Of a stretch of 47,465 bases of DNA, positions 24,675-32,650 are shown piece by piece. A program made the translations under genes and the position numbers. Position 1 is the first letter of the stretch. Each line of letters starts with the position of its first letter. The notes under the pieces were generated by a model that saw only the letters and a program-made list of their open reading frames with translations, was not told where the DNA came from and did no database searches. The stretch is taken from the NCBI GenBank assembly GCA_021159365.1, contig JAGGRY010000049.1, positions 1 to 47,465 on the forward strand, read 5' to 3'. The stretch comes from Nitrososphaerota archaeon (GTDB lineage Archaea; Thermoproteota; Nitrososphaeria_A; Caldarchaeales; Wolframiiraptoraceae).

Positions 24675-26267
24675 TCTCTTGCTCACATATGGGCCATCTC
24701 TCCTATAGCCATGCTTGTAATAATATTTTCTAACACCTATTCCGCTTATCACGACGATCTTCTTCGCATCGAGTTCTTCAGCCGCTATTCGCTCAGCCTC
24801 TGCTAGAAGTCTCGAGCCATAGCTTCTATGCTGCATAGTCCAGTCGCTTACATCTTTGACTCCAACCGGGGTCATTCTGCCATAGACGTGTAGTTCTCTG
24901 ACTAATGCCGCGTGCTCAAGCTCTTTTCTCAATATCTGTGACGGGCTTCTAAGTCTGAGGAATCCTATCAAGATGTCGTTTGAGATGTCCTCGTATGAGA
25001 TGAAGTATTCGATTCCGCCTGAAGCCCTATATCTCCTAACTACCAGTCTGATGGATTCCGGATCGACCTTCACCTTATCCTTCAATAATCTATGTCCAAC
25101 CTCCCTACACCTGATACATCTACATCTAAGCCCTCGCTCTTTCAGATAGTTCTCGACGACTTCTCTCAGATTCGCTATCCTATTTCCAGCGGAGGTTATG
25201 TTTAGAGGAATCTCTCTCTGAATCCTCTGGATTCTGACATATGGTGGGGTTAGGAGAAGCCAGTTTGCGAGGAGCCTGACGAGATCTTCATCCTTATATG
25301 GCTTATATCTTCCACTCTTCCACCATTCATGCAGAATTGTTCCAGGGAGAACCAAGGTTGGATAGATCTTGATCATGTCAGGTCTAAATCTCTCATCAAC
25401 CCAAATCTTCCTATAGCACTCCAAATCTTTCTCAAAACTTGAGCCTGGGAGATTCGGCATGAGATGGTATCCCACCTTAAATGCTAGATCTTTTAGGGTT
25501 CTCGTGGCCTCGGCGACGTCTTCAACCGTATGCCCCCTCCTAACGAGTTGATAGATGTCATCGTCTAGGATCTGGACACCTATCTCGACTCTCGTCACAC
25601 CCATCTCCAATAACTTTTCGGCCTGCCTCGGTCTCTTAACCCAATCAGGCCTGGTCTCAACGGTTATTCCGGAAACCCTATGCCTCGGCCCTTCCTCAGC
25701 AATCCTTAAGGCTTCCTCGAGGCTCGATGAATCAACCCCATTTAACATGTCAAGGCATCTCTTCATGAACCATCTCTGGAAACCATAAGGCATGGCGTTG
25801 AATGTTCCAGCTATGAATATCAGCTCAACTTTATCGACGTCATGGCCCATCCGCTCAAGCTTTCCAACCTGGCTTTGGACCTGTAGATATGGATCATAAT
25901 CTACTAGGCTCGCCATTCTAATGGACTCCTCCTCACCCGTATAGCTTCTCGGAGAACTTGAGTCTCCTCCAGGGCAATAGATGCACGCTCCATGCGGGCA
26001 GGATCTTATCGGGGAGACGACGGTTATCACGCTCACGCCCGAAATGGTTTTAACAGGCTTCTTCGATAAAATTCTCTTAACCTTCTCGCGCAGCTCAGCT
26101 GGAATGTTTTGAAGGATCTCTATGTTTGATGGAACCTTATTCAAGCCATACTTCTTCGAGACCCTTAACTTGATTCGCTCAACATCTTTGAAGCCGCTCT
26201 CGATTATTCGCTCCGCTATCTCCCTACACGCCTCATGGATTTCAGCCAGCTTTTCTTCAGCCTCCAA
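24666..26267 (-). CDS. elp3: Elp3: tRNA U34 carboxymethylation radical SAM/acetyltransferase
   Basis: It modifies uridine 34 in the tRNA anticodon using S-adenosylmethionine and acetyl-CoA. The 533 residues hold an N-terminal tRNA-binding region of about 85 residues, the Fe-S motif C90-x4-C95-x2-C98 ('SCPHGACIYCPGG'), radical SAM elements such as 'VETRPDW' and 'PNLPGSSFEKDL', a cysteine cluster 'CRCIRCREVGH' near 385, and a C-terminal GNAT domain with 'QHRSYGSRLLAEAERIA' (acetyl-CoA loop) and 'SGIGVRKYYYKHGY'. This is a standard archaeal single-protein Elp3. It starts 17 bp before the Mer-like gene's end; both are on the - strand. Confidence 0.95.
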   Translation of the reverse strand: MEAEEKLAEIHEACREIAERIIESGFKDVERIKLRVSKKYGLNKVPSNIEILQNIPAELREKVKRILSKKPVKTISGVSVITVVSPIRSCPHGACIYCPGGDSSSPRSYTGEEESIRMASLVDYDPYLQVQSQVGKLERMGHDVDKVELIFIAGTFNAMPYGFQRWFMKRCLDMLNGVDSSSLEEALRIAEEGPRHRVSGITVETRPDWVKRPRQAEKLLEMGVTRVEIGVQILDDDIYQLVRRGHTVEDVAEATRTLKDLAFKVGYHLMPNLPGSSFEKDLECYRKIWVDERFRPDMIKIYPTLVLPGTILHEWWKSGRYKPYKDEDLVRLLANWLLLTPPYVRIQRIQREIPLNITSAGNRIANLREVVENYLKERGLRCRCIRCREVGHRLLKDKVKVDPESIRLVVRRYRASGGIEYFISYEDISNDILIGFLRLRSPSQILRKELEHAALVRELHVYGRMTPVGVKDVSDWTMQHRSYGSRLLAEAERIAAEELDAKKIVVISGIGVRKYYYKHGYRRDGPYVSKRLS

Positions 26268-26284
26268 CCCTAGATCATAGACAA

Positions 26285-27271
26285 CTACTCTCGATTTATA
26301 TCCTCCTCAAAATACTTGATGACTTCTCCAATCATCTTTAGAGCCTTTAAGATTCTTGGGCCGAATGGGCTTCCGAAGACTATCTGGGTGTAGCCGAGTT
26401 TGAAGAGTTTCGCGACGAGTTCCTTGAGTTCCTCGACTCCGCCTATGAAGGTCGTCGCCTTGATATAATCTGGGGGCAGGACTTGATAAAGCCTGATCCA
26501 ATCTCCAATTCTCAAGATGCGCCTAACATCTTCGACGATCTTCGGATCTATTCCAAGCCTTTCGATGAATTCTCTTCCAGCGCCGCAGATTATGTAGGCT
26601 GAATAGGGTGTAGCGGTCTTCAAAGCCTTTGACTCATCCTCGCTCATCGAGATTGTTAAGTAGGCGGCTAAATCGAGTTCATCTATTCTCCTATTCGCCT
26701 CTTCCGCTCCCATCTTCACCTCATTCACCGCGAACTCTAGGAGATCCGGATTTGTGTGATTGACTAATACGCCATCTCCAATCTTTCCGGCGAGTCTCAG
26801 CATTCTTCTTCCCTGGGCTCCAATATAGATTGGAACCCTGCTCCTGGGTCTAAAATTCAGCCTTAGGTGGATCTCTTCATCCTGATAGAATCTTTTCTCC
26901 AGGATTTCTCTAACTATCTTAACGCATCTCTCAACTTTCTTAAGCGGATGAGCTCTTTTGATCCCAGCCTTCTCGAGAGATGTCCTATCTCCCGCTCCGA
27001 TCCCGATATAGACTCGTTTCGGAGCTATCTCGCTTAGGGTTGCGGCGACTTGAGCTATGGTTAATGGATGAAACATATACGGGTTTAGGACCCCTATTCC
27101 GATCCAAAGTCTTGGAAACGTCTTAAGTAAATGGCATGCGGTTAAGATGCTGCTCCTATTATCCGGATGCTCGCTCAACCATATTCCATCAACTCCAACA
27201 TCTTCGGCTATCGATCCTATGATCTCCAGCTTCCAGAGCGGACTATTTGGAACGAGTTCAAATGAAAACAT
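26285..27271 (-). CDS. F420-dependent oxidoreductase, luciferase-like (Mer-related)
   Basis: 328 residues of the bacterial-luciferase-like (LLM) fold. The beginning 'FSFELVPNSPLWKLEIIGSIAEDVG' and 'GVLNPYMFHPLTIAQVAATLSEIAPKRVYIGIGAGD' match methylene-tetrahydromethanopterin reductase (Mer) and its relatives, which use coenzyme F420. 'IYIGAQGRRMLRLAGKIGDGVLVN' is the second conserved block. Whether it acts on tetrahydromethanopterin or another substrate cannot be told; many Mer-like paralogues exist in archaea. It overlaps the upstream 85-residue gene by one base (TAATG), so it is translationally coupled to it. Confidence 0.8.
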   Translation of the reverse strand: MFSFELVPNSPLWKLEIIGSIAEDVGVDGIWLSEHPDNRSSILTACHLLKTFPRLWIGIGVLNPYMFHPLTIAQVAATLSEIAPKRVYIGIGAGDRTSLEKAGIKRAHPLKKVERCVKIVREILEKRFYQDEEIHLRLNFRPRSRVPIYIGAQGRRMLRLAGKIGDGVLVNHTNPDLLEFAVNEVKMGAEEANRRIDELDLAAYLTISMSEDESKALKTATPYSAYIICGAGREFIERLGIDPKIVEDVRRILRIGDWIRLYQVLPPDYIKATTFIGGVEELKELVAKLFKLGYTQIVFGSPFGPRILKALKMIGEVIKYFEEDINRE

Positions 27272-27528
27272 TATTTCATCTCCTCTTCTAAGAATTTTTC
27301 AAGCTTCGTCGGCTCACATGAATTCGCGGCCTCAAGTATTAGCTTGAATCCATCTAAATCGTATAACTCCCCTGATCTAAACTTGTTTGAGATGCTCCAT
27401 CCAACCTCGTCTGGAACGAGATCCGTGTTAGGTGATGAAAGAATTATCTCCAAAATTCCATCTATCAACTCCCTCCGAGCCTCTTCATTAAGCTCAAGGT
27501 ATCTCCTCGAAACTCTCTCCAGGTCCAC
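27271..27528 (-). CDS. Small helical protein of unknown function, coupled to the Mer-like gene
   Basis: 85 residues, acidic and mostly helical ('RRYLELNEEARRELIDGILEIIL'), with no transmembrane helix or cysteine motif. It is upstream of and coupled to the Mer-like gene, and divergent, with a 56-bp gap, from the LarA-like gene. It could be a small subunit or regulator of either, but no family is recognised. Confidence 0.55.
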   Translation of the reverse strand: MDLERVSRRYLELNEEARRELIDGILEIILSSPNTDLVPDEVGWSISNKFRSGELYDLDGFKLILEAANSCEPTKLEKFLEEEMK

Positions 27529-27584
27529 GTTTTGAAAAATCCTAACAGTAACTTAAATATCTGGGCTGAGTGCCTTGAGAATGA

Positions 27585-28700
27585 ATGCCTGAGTATTGGT
27601 TCAAGTACGGGGTTACTGAGACCTTTGTAGAGATTTCGGAAGAAATAGCTCAGAGGAAGATCCAACCAGATACCATCGGCTCCCTCATGGATGTCGAGGG
27701 AAGGATTGCGGATTTTCTAGACGAGTTTTTAGCCGATAGAAATCTAAATTTAATCCAGATTCTCTATGATCATCCTGGCGATCTTAAATCATTAAATCTC
27801 CTAAAGGCTTTGATCGAGAGATTTCTAAAGCTTAAACCCGATGGTAACGTGATCTTCGCGGCATCCTCTTGGAGGCTTGACCCAGAGATTGGGAGAAAAC
27901 ATCTGAACACTGAGCTTAGAAGGCTGGAACTCAATCTCACTTTGAAAGCCTTTCTCAAAAAAGGTGACCCGCTGAGAATCGAAAACCTCGTGGACAAGTC
28001 GATCCCCTTGATAGTAGTGACTTCAGCCGAACCCCATGGAGTATTTGGAGAATTCTGCTTAAGAGAGGCCATGGCCTTAAGCGATCTCATGATGATTGAA
28101 GGCCATGAAAAACCCTCTGAGAAGGTCGATGAAATTTGGAGGGATCTATTGGCCAGATATGATATATATGGCTTATGTATCATTGGAGATGAGGTGCTGG
28201 GAGGCTCAGCGGCGGAAGTAGATTTGAAGGCTAGAAAACTCGTTAAGGAAAAGTTTGGAGTTGAAGTTGACGATGCTGATATGATTATCGCGGGCGCCGG
28301 GGGATATCCAAGAGACTCAACCCTTGAGAGCTCTATCCATCTATTAGGTCTCCTAGCCGATTTTGTTGTTGATGGGGGGCTTATTGGACTGGTGGCCGAA
28401 TGCCGTGAGGGACTTGGATCTAAGGAGTTTATCGAGGCTTTGGTAAAGGGCTCTGGAGCTGGATATGAGGGTGAGCTGGTGAAGAGAATTAAAGAAGCGT
28501 CAGAGAATAGGAGAATCGCCTTAACCTCAACTCTTCCAAGAGCCATCCTCAACAACATCCTTGGAATCAAGGGATTTGACACACCTCAAGACCTATTGAC
28601 CTATGGTTTGAGGCTCTACAGTAGAAGCGCGAAAATCCTAGTGGCTGAAGATGGATTGATGAAGCCTATTAGAAGAAGGGTAGCATCGGAACGAAGCTGA
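27585..28700 (+). CDS. LarA-like protein (DUF2088/lactate-racemase C-terminal domain) of unknown function
   Basis: 371 residues. The segment 'IIAGAGGYPRDSTLESSIHLLGLLADFVVDGGLIGLVAECREGLGSKEF' (read in parts) matches the C-terminal half of nickel-pincer lactate racemase LarA: GGYP-x-D, a helix, then GG-x-I-x-L-V-A-E-C-x-E-G-x-G. The N-terminal half is divergent. The 'HxxxH' histidine pair and lysine that bind the pincer cofactor in LarA are not evident, although 'SAEPHGVFGEF' is in a comparable place. Racemase activity is therefore doubtful. The protein is compactly built and intact. It overlaps the M50 protease gene tail to tail by 32 bp and is divergent from the Mer-like operon. Confidence 0.65.
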   Translation: MPEYWFKYGVTETFVEISEEIAQRKIQPDTIGSLMDVEGRIADFLDEFLADRNLNLIQILYDHPGDLKSLNLLKALIERFLKLKPDGNVIFAASSWRLDPEIGRKHLNTELRRLELNLTLKAFLKKGDPLRIENLVDKSIPLIVVTSAEPHGVFGEFCLREAMALSDLMMIEGHEKPSEKVDEIWRDLLARYDIYGLCIIGDEVLGGSAAEVDLKARKLVKEKFGVEVDDADMIIAGAGGYPRDSTLESSIHLLGLLADFVVDGGLIGLVAECREGLGSKEFIEALVKGSGAGYEGELVKRIKEASENRRIALTSTLPRAILNNILGIKGFDTPQDLLTYGLRLYSRSAKILVAEDGLMKPIRRRVASERS

Positions 28701-29838
28701 GGACTAGCATCGCGAAGACGGCTATGAACATGAGCTTCCTACTCCTTGAGAGGGGTGAGACCTGATCTAATGGGGGAATGTCTGGAACCCTCGGCATCAA
28801 GAGGAGTAGGAGGAGGGCGAAGAAGAAGTATCCCGTAAAGGCTAGGATGGCTATAGAGATATAGCTCGCTATCCTATGCTGCCTTGGAGACAAGATGCTC
28901 CTGAAGATCCTCCCACCATCTAGCTGCCAGACTGGAAATAGGTTTAAGGCGGTTACGAGGAGGCCCAGCCAAGCCGCGAAGCTCAGCGCTGGAGAAGTTA
29001 GGGGCAACTTATCTGGATGGCCGAATAACGGTCTAATTAGATAGAAGAGGAGTGGGGATGGAAGAGGCACTCCACCAGCCTTCTCCGCCTGCTCTATCAC
29101 GGATCTGAACTCGTCTATCGGTACCCACGTCCCTCTGAGGAAGGATAGGATAGCCACTCCTATACTCACTAGGAATCCGGCTATCGGTCCGCTGAATCCT
29201 ATATCAAACATGTCATCTCTATTCACCACAGGACTTTTCTGGAAGATTATCGCTCCAAAGGTTGGAAGCATAAATGGTATTCCAGGTATGAAGTATGGAG
29301 GAGAGGATTCTATGCCATCGATCTTTGCGGAGATCTTATGGCCTAGTTCATGGATCCCTATTATAGCTATCAGGGAGATGGTGAATAATAGTCCTTCAAT
29401 CAATTGGTCGATGAAGCTTATTCTTCCAAAAATCATTCTATAAATGACCTTATAGACCGGCGAAGTCACCCTGAGAAATCCGTCGGCGCCAATAGTTCCG
29501 ATGGTCGCAGCCAAGAGTATTATCGGCAGAATCTTTATCTTCATTATGGATGGAGTCACTTCCCTATACCTGAAGACCCTGATCTTCACCTTTCCGTTTT
29601 CAAGCTTCGCGGTTGGGACAAATCTCATTGGATAGAGTTCCCGATGAAGGTTCTTGAATCTCTCCTTGATCTCGGTTTCGGAGACTGTGAAAGTCAAGAC
29701 TCCTGCTTCCAAGAAGACGTCCTCGACCGTGAAGTATTTTCCGACAGCTTCCTTAATCTGCTCCAATTCTTCTCCGTAAAACTCCAAGCCCAACACCTTT
29801 CCTCGATTAAGCACCTTTAATGTTTTCCTTCCCTCCAT
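28669..29838 (-). CDS. Site-2 protease-like membrane metalloprotease (M50)
   Basis: An intramembrane zinc protease of 389 residues. An N-terminal soluble region of about 100 residues precedes the membrane domain. The zinc motif HELGH is at 163-167 ('IGIHELGHKISAKI'). The third ligand is the aspartate in 'FPVWQLDGGRIFRSIL' near 310. 'PGIPFMLPTFGAIIFQKSP' and 'GFSGPIAGFLVS' are typical of archaeal S2P homologues. It probably cleaves membrane-anchored regulators. It may be divergently paired with the rimI-like gene. Confidence 0.9.
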   Translation of the reverse strand: MEGRKTLKVLNRGKVLGLEFYGEELEQIKEAVGKYFTVEDVFLEAGVLTFTVSETEIKERFKNLHRELYPMRFVPTAKLENGKVKIRVFRYREVTPSIMKIKILPIILLAATIGTIGADGFLRVTSPVYKVIYRMIFGRISFIDQLIEGLLFTISLIAIIGIHELGHKISAKIDGIESSPPYFIPGIPFMLPTFGAIIFQKSPVVNRDDMFDIGFSGPIAGFLVSIGVAILSFLRGTWVPIDEFRSVIEQAEKAGGVPLPSPLLFYLIRPLFGHPDKLPLTSPALSFAAWLGLLVTALNLFPVWQLDGGRIFRSILSPRQHRIASYISIAILAFTGYFFFALLLLLLMPRVPDIPPLDQVSPLSRSRKLMFIAVFAMLVLSFVPMLPFF

Positions 29839-29882
29839 CCGAATTAAAGCTTATAGTGTATCTCTAACCCTGATTTCCTTGA

Positions 29883-30377
29883 ATGAGGAGCGTCAGGAAG
29901 GCTGAGACCTACCTGATACGGCAGGCATCTGAAGAGGATCTAGTTTCCGTCATGAACATAAACAGGATATGCCTCCCCGAAAATTATAGTTTCTTCTTCT
30001 TCCAGACAATTCTACGAGACTATCCGAAGACGTTTCTCGTCGCAGAGGCTGATGGAAAGATCGTTGGATACATAATGTGTAGGGTTGAGAGGATTCTCTC
30101 GAAGCTTGATAGATTCAGGTTTAAGAGAGCTGGACATGTTATCTCGATAGCAGTTCTACCCGAATATAGGAATAGGGGAATAGCTAGGTCTCTGCTCAGC
30201 AGGGCGATAAACGTCTTGAAGGATGAATATGGTTGCGAAGAAGTCTTCTTAGAGGTTAGGGTCTCAAATGCTCCCGCGATCTCGCTCTATGAAAAACTCG
30301 GATTTCTAAAGGTGAATGTCTCGAGAAGATATTATCTTGATGGGGAGGACGCGTATATAATGGCGAGAAGACTATAG
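29883..30377 (+). CDS. GNAT N-acetyltransferase, RimI/Ard1-like
   Basis: A 164-residue acetyltransferase. The GNAT core shows 'YIMCRVERI', the acetyl-CoA loop 'VLPEYRNRGIARSLLSRAI' (Q/R-x-x-G-x-G/A variant) and the C-terminal 'NAPAISLYEKLGF'. It resembles archaeal N-terminal protein acetyltransferases of the RimI/Ard1 type, which acetylate nascent proteins. It ends 6 bp into the convergent 102-residue gene. A general GNAT role remains possible. Confidence 0.8.
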   Translation: MRSVRKAETYLIRQASEEDLVSVMNINRICLPENYSFFFFQTILRDYPKTFLVAEADGKIVGYIMCRVERILSKLDRFRFKRAGHVISIAVLPEYRNRGIARSLLSRAINVLKDEYGCEEVFLEVRVSNAPAISLYEKLGFLKVNVSRRYYLDGEDAYIMARRL

Positions 30378-30680
30378 CATTTCACCAGATTTCACCCTAA
30401 CCATCAAGATGCTTATGTCATTCGGCTCCGTTGAAGGCTTATCTCCAAACCTTATCTCCCCAGTAACTCTATTGATGTAGGCGAATTTCTCCACTGGAAC
30501 TTTATCCAATTTACAGTAATAGATTATCGGAGTCAGAGAGGCGATGGGGATTAGGAAGCAGTAAGCCAACTTTTTCTCCTCATCTAAATGAATTATCGTG
30601 GATCTCATAGAAGATGTTAGTAAGAGGAGCTGTTCGAGGTCAGCTACCTCAATCTTTATCGGAGAAGCCGGCTCCCTCAT
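30372..30680 (-). CDS. Hypothetical protein, about 102 residues
   Basis: The sequence has alternating beta-like segments ('STIIHLDEEKKLAYCFLIPIAS', 'PIIYYCKLDKVPVEKFAYIN', 'ISILMVRVKSG') and no transmembrane helix or known motif. It may be a small archaeal conserved protein with an alpha/beta fold. It lies downstream of the nucleotidyltransferase gene on the same strand and overlaps rimI tail to tail by 6 bp. I do not recognise it. Confidence 0.55.
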   Translation of the reverse strand: MREPASPIKIEVADLEQLLLLTSSMRSTIIHLDEEKKLAYCFLIPIASLTPIIYYCKLDKVPVEKFAYINRVTGEIRFGDKPSTEPNDISILMVRVKSGEML

Positions 30681-30717
30681 ACTATTATTGAGTTATTCGC
30701 CGCATATAATCCTTACA

Positions 30718-31425
30718 TCATTTCGAGAATATGCTGAGGGTTGGAATGATCTTAGAAGCCTCCTCAAGATCCTTATGCGAGTCTATGCTCATCCAGAAAA
30801 CCTTCTCAAAGAGATGAGCTCTAAGTTTTCCCTCTTCTGCGAGTTTCGGCAAGGCGGTCTTCTCGATGTCTCCCTTCTCTGGAAGATAGTTAAAGATCTC
30901 GCGTTTGAATGCGTATACGCCGGCGTTTATCCAATAATCCATTAACCTTGGCTTCTCGACGAATGAAAGCACCTTACATGTCTTCTCGTCAAACTTTACA
31001 ATCCCATAAGGGGATGGAAGTTGGACTAAAGCTATCGTGCCAAGGTATTTTTCTTCAAGGCCTTCTAGAAGCTCATTTGGATCTAGATCTGTTAAGATAT
31101 CGCCATTTATCAGAAGAAAGCTCTCATCATTCTTTAGGATATGTTCCGCGTTCTTTATCGCTCCACCTGTTCCAAGAGGTTCATCCTCGACGACGTAGCC
31201 CACCTTAACTCCATACTTTGTCCCGCTTCCGACTTCATTCACGAGCTTCTCCTTAAGATAGCCTGCGCAGATCAAGATCTCCTTAAATCCATAGTGTTTA
31301 AGCCACCTAATTTGCCACTCTAGTATACTCTTCCCAGCCACAGATAGAAGCGGCTTCGGAACATTCTCAGTATATGGTTTAAGCCTCTTTCCATAACCTC
31401 CTGCGAGTATCACCGCTTTCATCAA
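30718..31425 (-). CDS. Sugar-1-phosphate nucleotidyltransferase (NTP_transferase family)
   Basis: 235 residues. The N-terminal nucleotide-binding signature 'AVILAGGYGKRLKPYTENVPKP' (Gx2GxRLxP variant) is followed by 'DEPLGTGGAIKNA' and 'LLINGDILTDLD', with the catalytic aspartate region, and 'FVEKPRLMDYWINAGVYAF'. It probably makes a nucleotide-activated sugar such as GDP-mannose or dTDP/UDP-glucose. It could feed the membrane glycosyltransferases encoded 8 kb upstream, though they are not adjacent. The C-terminal left-handed helix domain of longer family members is absent. Confidence 0.85.
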   Translation of the reverse strand: MMKAVILAGGYGKRLKPYTENVPKPLLSVAGKSILEWQIRWLKHYGFKEILICAGYLKEKLVNEVGSGTKYGVKVGYVVEDEPLGTGGAIKNAEHILKNDESFLLINGDILTDLDPNELLEGLEEKYLGTIALVQLPSPYGIVKFDEKTCKVLSFVEKPRLMDYWINAGVYAFKREIFNYLPEKGDIEKTALPKLAEEGKLRAHLFEKVFWMSIDSHKDLEEASKIIPTLSIFSK

Positions 31426-31474
31426 CTTTAACCCTGTAAAATGCTTTTAAATCCATTTCTAATGCATGAAGCAT

Positions 31475-32647
31475 CTAAATTCCGTCTTTTAGCAGGATGT
31501 ATGGATTCTCAAGAAGTTCCTTTATCCTGCCTAGAAATCTGCAGCCCATCGCCCCGTCTGCGACTCTATGATCGACTGAGAGGACGAGCTTCATAATCTT
31601 CTTAATCTCGATTCTCCCATCTTTCACGACCGGTGTATCCTTTATAGCTCCTATCGATAGGATCGCAGCCTGAGGCGGATTTATTATTGCCGCCAGCCAA
31701 TCGACTCCGAACATGCCAACATTTGAGACTGTGAAGCTTCCCCCGCGGACATCTTTTGGCTCAAGCTTATGTTCTCGGACTCTCTTAACGAGCTCTCCTC
31801 TCTCCTTCGCTATCTCGCTTATCTTCTTCTTATCAACCTCTCTTATCACTGGAGCAACCAATTCCTCATCAACGGATATCGCTAGGCAGATATCGATGCT
31901 TGGATAGATCCTTACACCATTCTCCTCGAATGTCGAGTTGAGTATCGGGAATTCTTTCAGAGCCATGGCCGCGGCTTTCATTATCAGGTCATCATAAGCC
32001 AATTTAACCCCAACTAGCTTCTCGACTTCAGGGATTAAGCTTTGGCGAAGCTTTATCAATTCTGAGGCGTCAACGTCAACTTGAACATAAAAATGCGGTA
32101 TCGTCCTCTTACTAAGGCTCATTCTCTCAGCCGTGATTCTCCTAATCTTCGATAACGGTATGATCTTATGCTCAACGGGTTTCTCCAAAGACTCGATGTA
32201 GGCCAACACATCCTTTGCAAGAATTCTACCGCCTGGCCCGCTTCCCTTCACTTTACTAAGATCTATTCCCTTTTCTCTGGCGAGTTTCTTCGCTAATGGA
32301 GATGCCTTAACCTCCACCACCTCTTCCGTTTTTTCGACTTTCTCTACAGGCTTAGCTTCCTCAACTGTAATGGGCTTTTCTTCTGGGATCTCCTCATCCA
32401 TAGAATCTGAGATGTAGGCGATCACCTTTCCAACTTCAACAGTCTCTCCTTCTTCATAGAGTATCTTCCTCAAGTATCCGCTTCTCTCGGCCTCGAGTTC
32501 GAAGCTGGCTTTATCGACGTCGATCCTTAGAATAGGTTCTCCCTTCTCAACCTTATCTCCCTCCTTCTTCAACCACTCTCCAATCGTTCCCTTCTCCATC
32601 GCTTGATCGAGTTTAGGCATAACGATCTTTGTGATCACGCCCACCAC
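31475..32647 (-). CDS. Dihydrolipoamide acyltransferase E2 of a 2-oxoacid dehydrogenase complex
   Basis: It carries the acyl group on a swinging lipoyl arm and passes it to CoA. Domain order: lipoyl domain (about 1-78) with the lipoyl-lysine K46 in 'IDVDKASFE'; a Glu/Pro/Val-rich linker; a peripheral subunit-binding domain (about 114-151, 'SPLAKKLAREKGIDLSKVKG'); then the acyltransferase domain with catalytic 'SVDHRVADG' near the C terminus. The length of 390 is normal. It lies 3 bp downstream of the E1 fusion, so they form one operon. The substrate, pyruvate, acetoin or branched-chain 2-oxoacids, cannot be fixed. No E3 is in the window. Confidence 0.9.
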   Translation of the reverse strand: MVGVITKIVMPKLDQAMEKGTIGEWLKKEGDKVEKGEPILRIDVDKASFELEAERSGYLRKILYEEGETVEVGKVIAYISDSMDEEIPEEKPITVEEAKPVEKVEKTEEVVEVKASPLAKKLAREKGIDLSKVKGSGPGGRILAKDVLAYIESLEKPVEHKIIPLSKIRRITAERMSLSKRTIPHFYVQVDVDASELIKLRQSLIPEVEKLVGVKLAYDDLIMKAAAMALKEFPILNSTFEENGVRIYPSIDICLAISVDEELVAPVIREVDKKKISEIAKERGELVKRVREHKLEPKDVRGGSFTVSNVGMFGVDWLAAIINPPQAAILSIGAIKDTPVVKDGRIEIKKIMKLVLSVDHRVADGAMGCRFLGRIKELLENPYILLKDGI

Positions 32648-32650
32648 CTC

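Noticed and set aside
27770-28582. 270-codon - strand frame opposite the LarA-like gene
   Set aside because: Ser/Pro-rich antisense composition; the + strand has clear LarA motifs.
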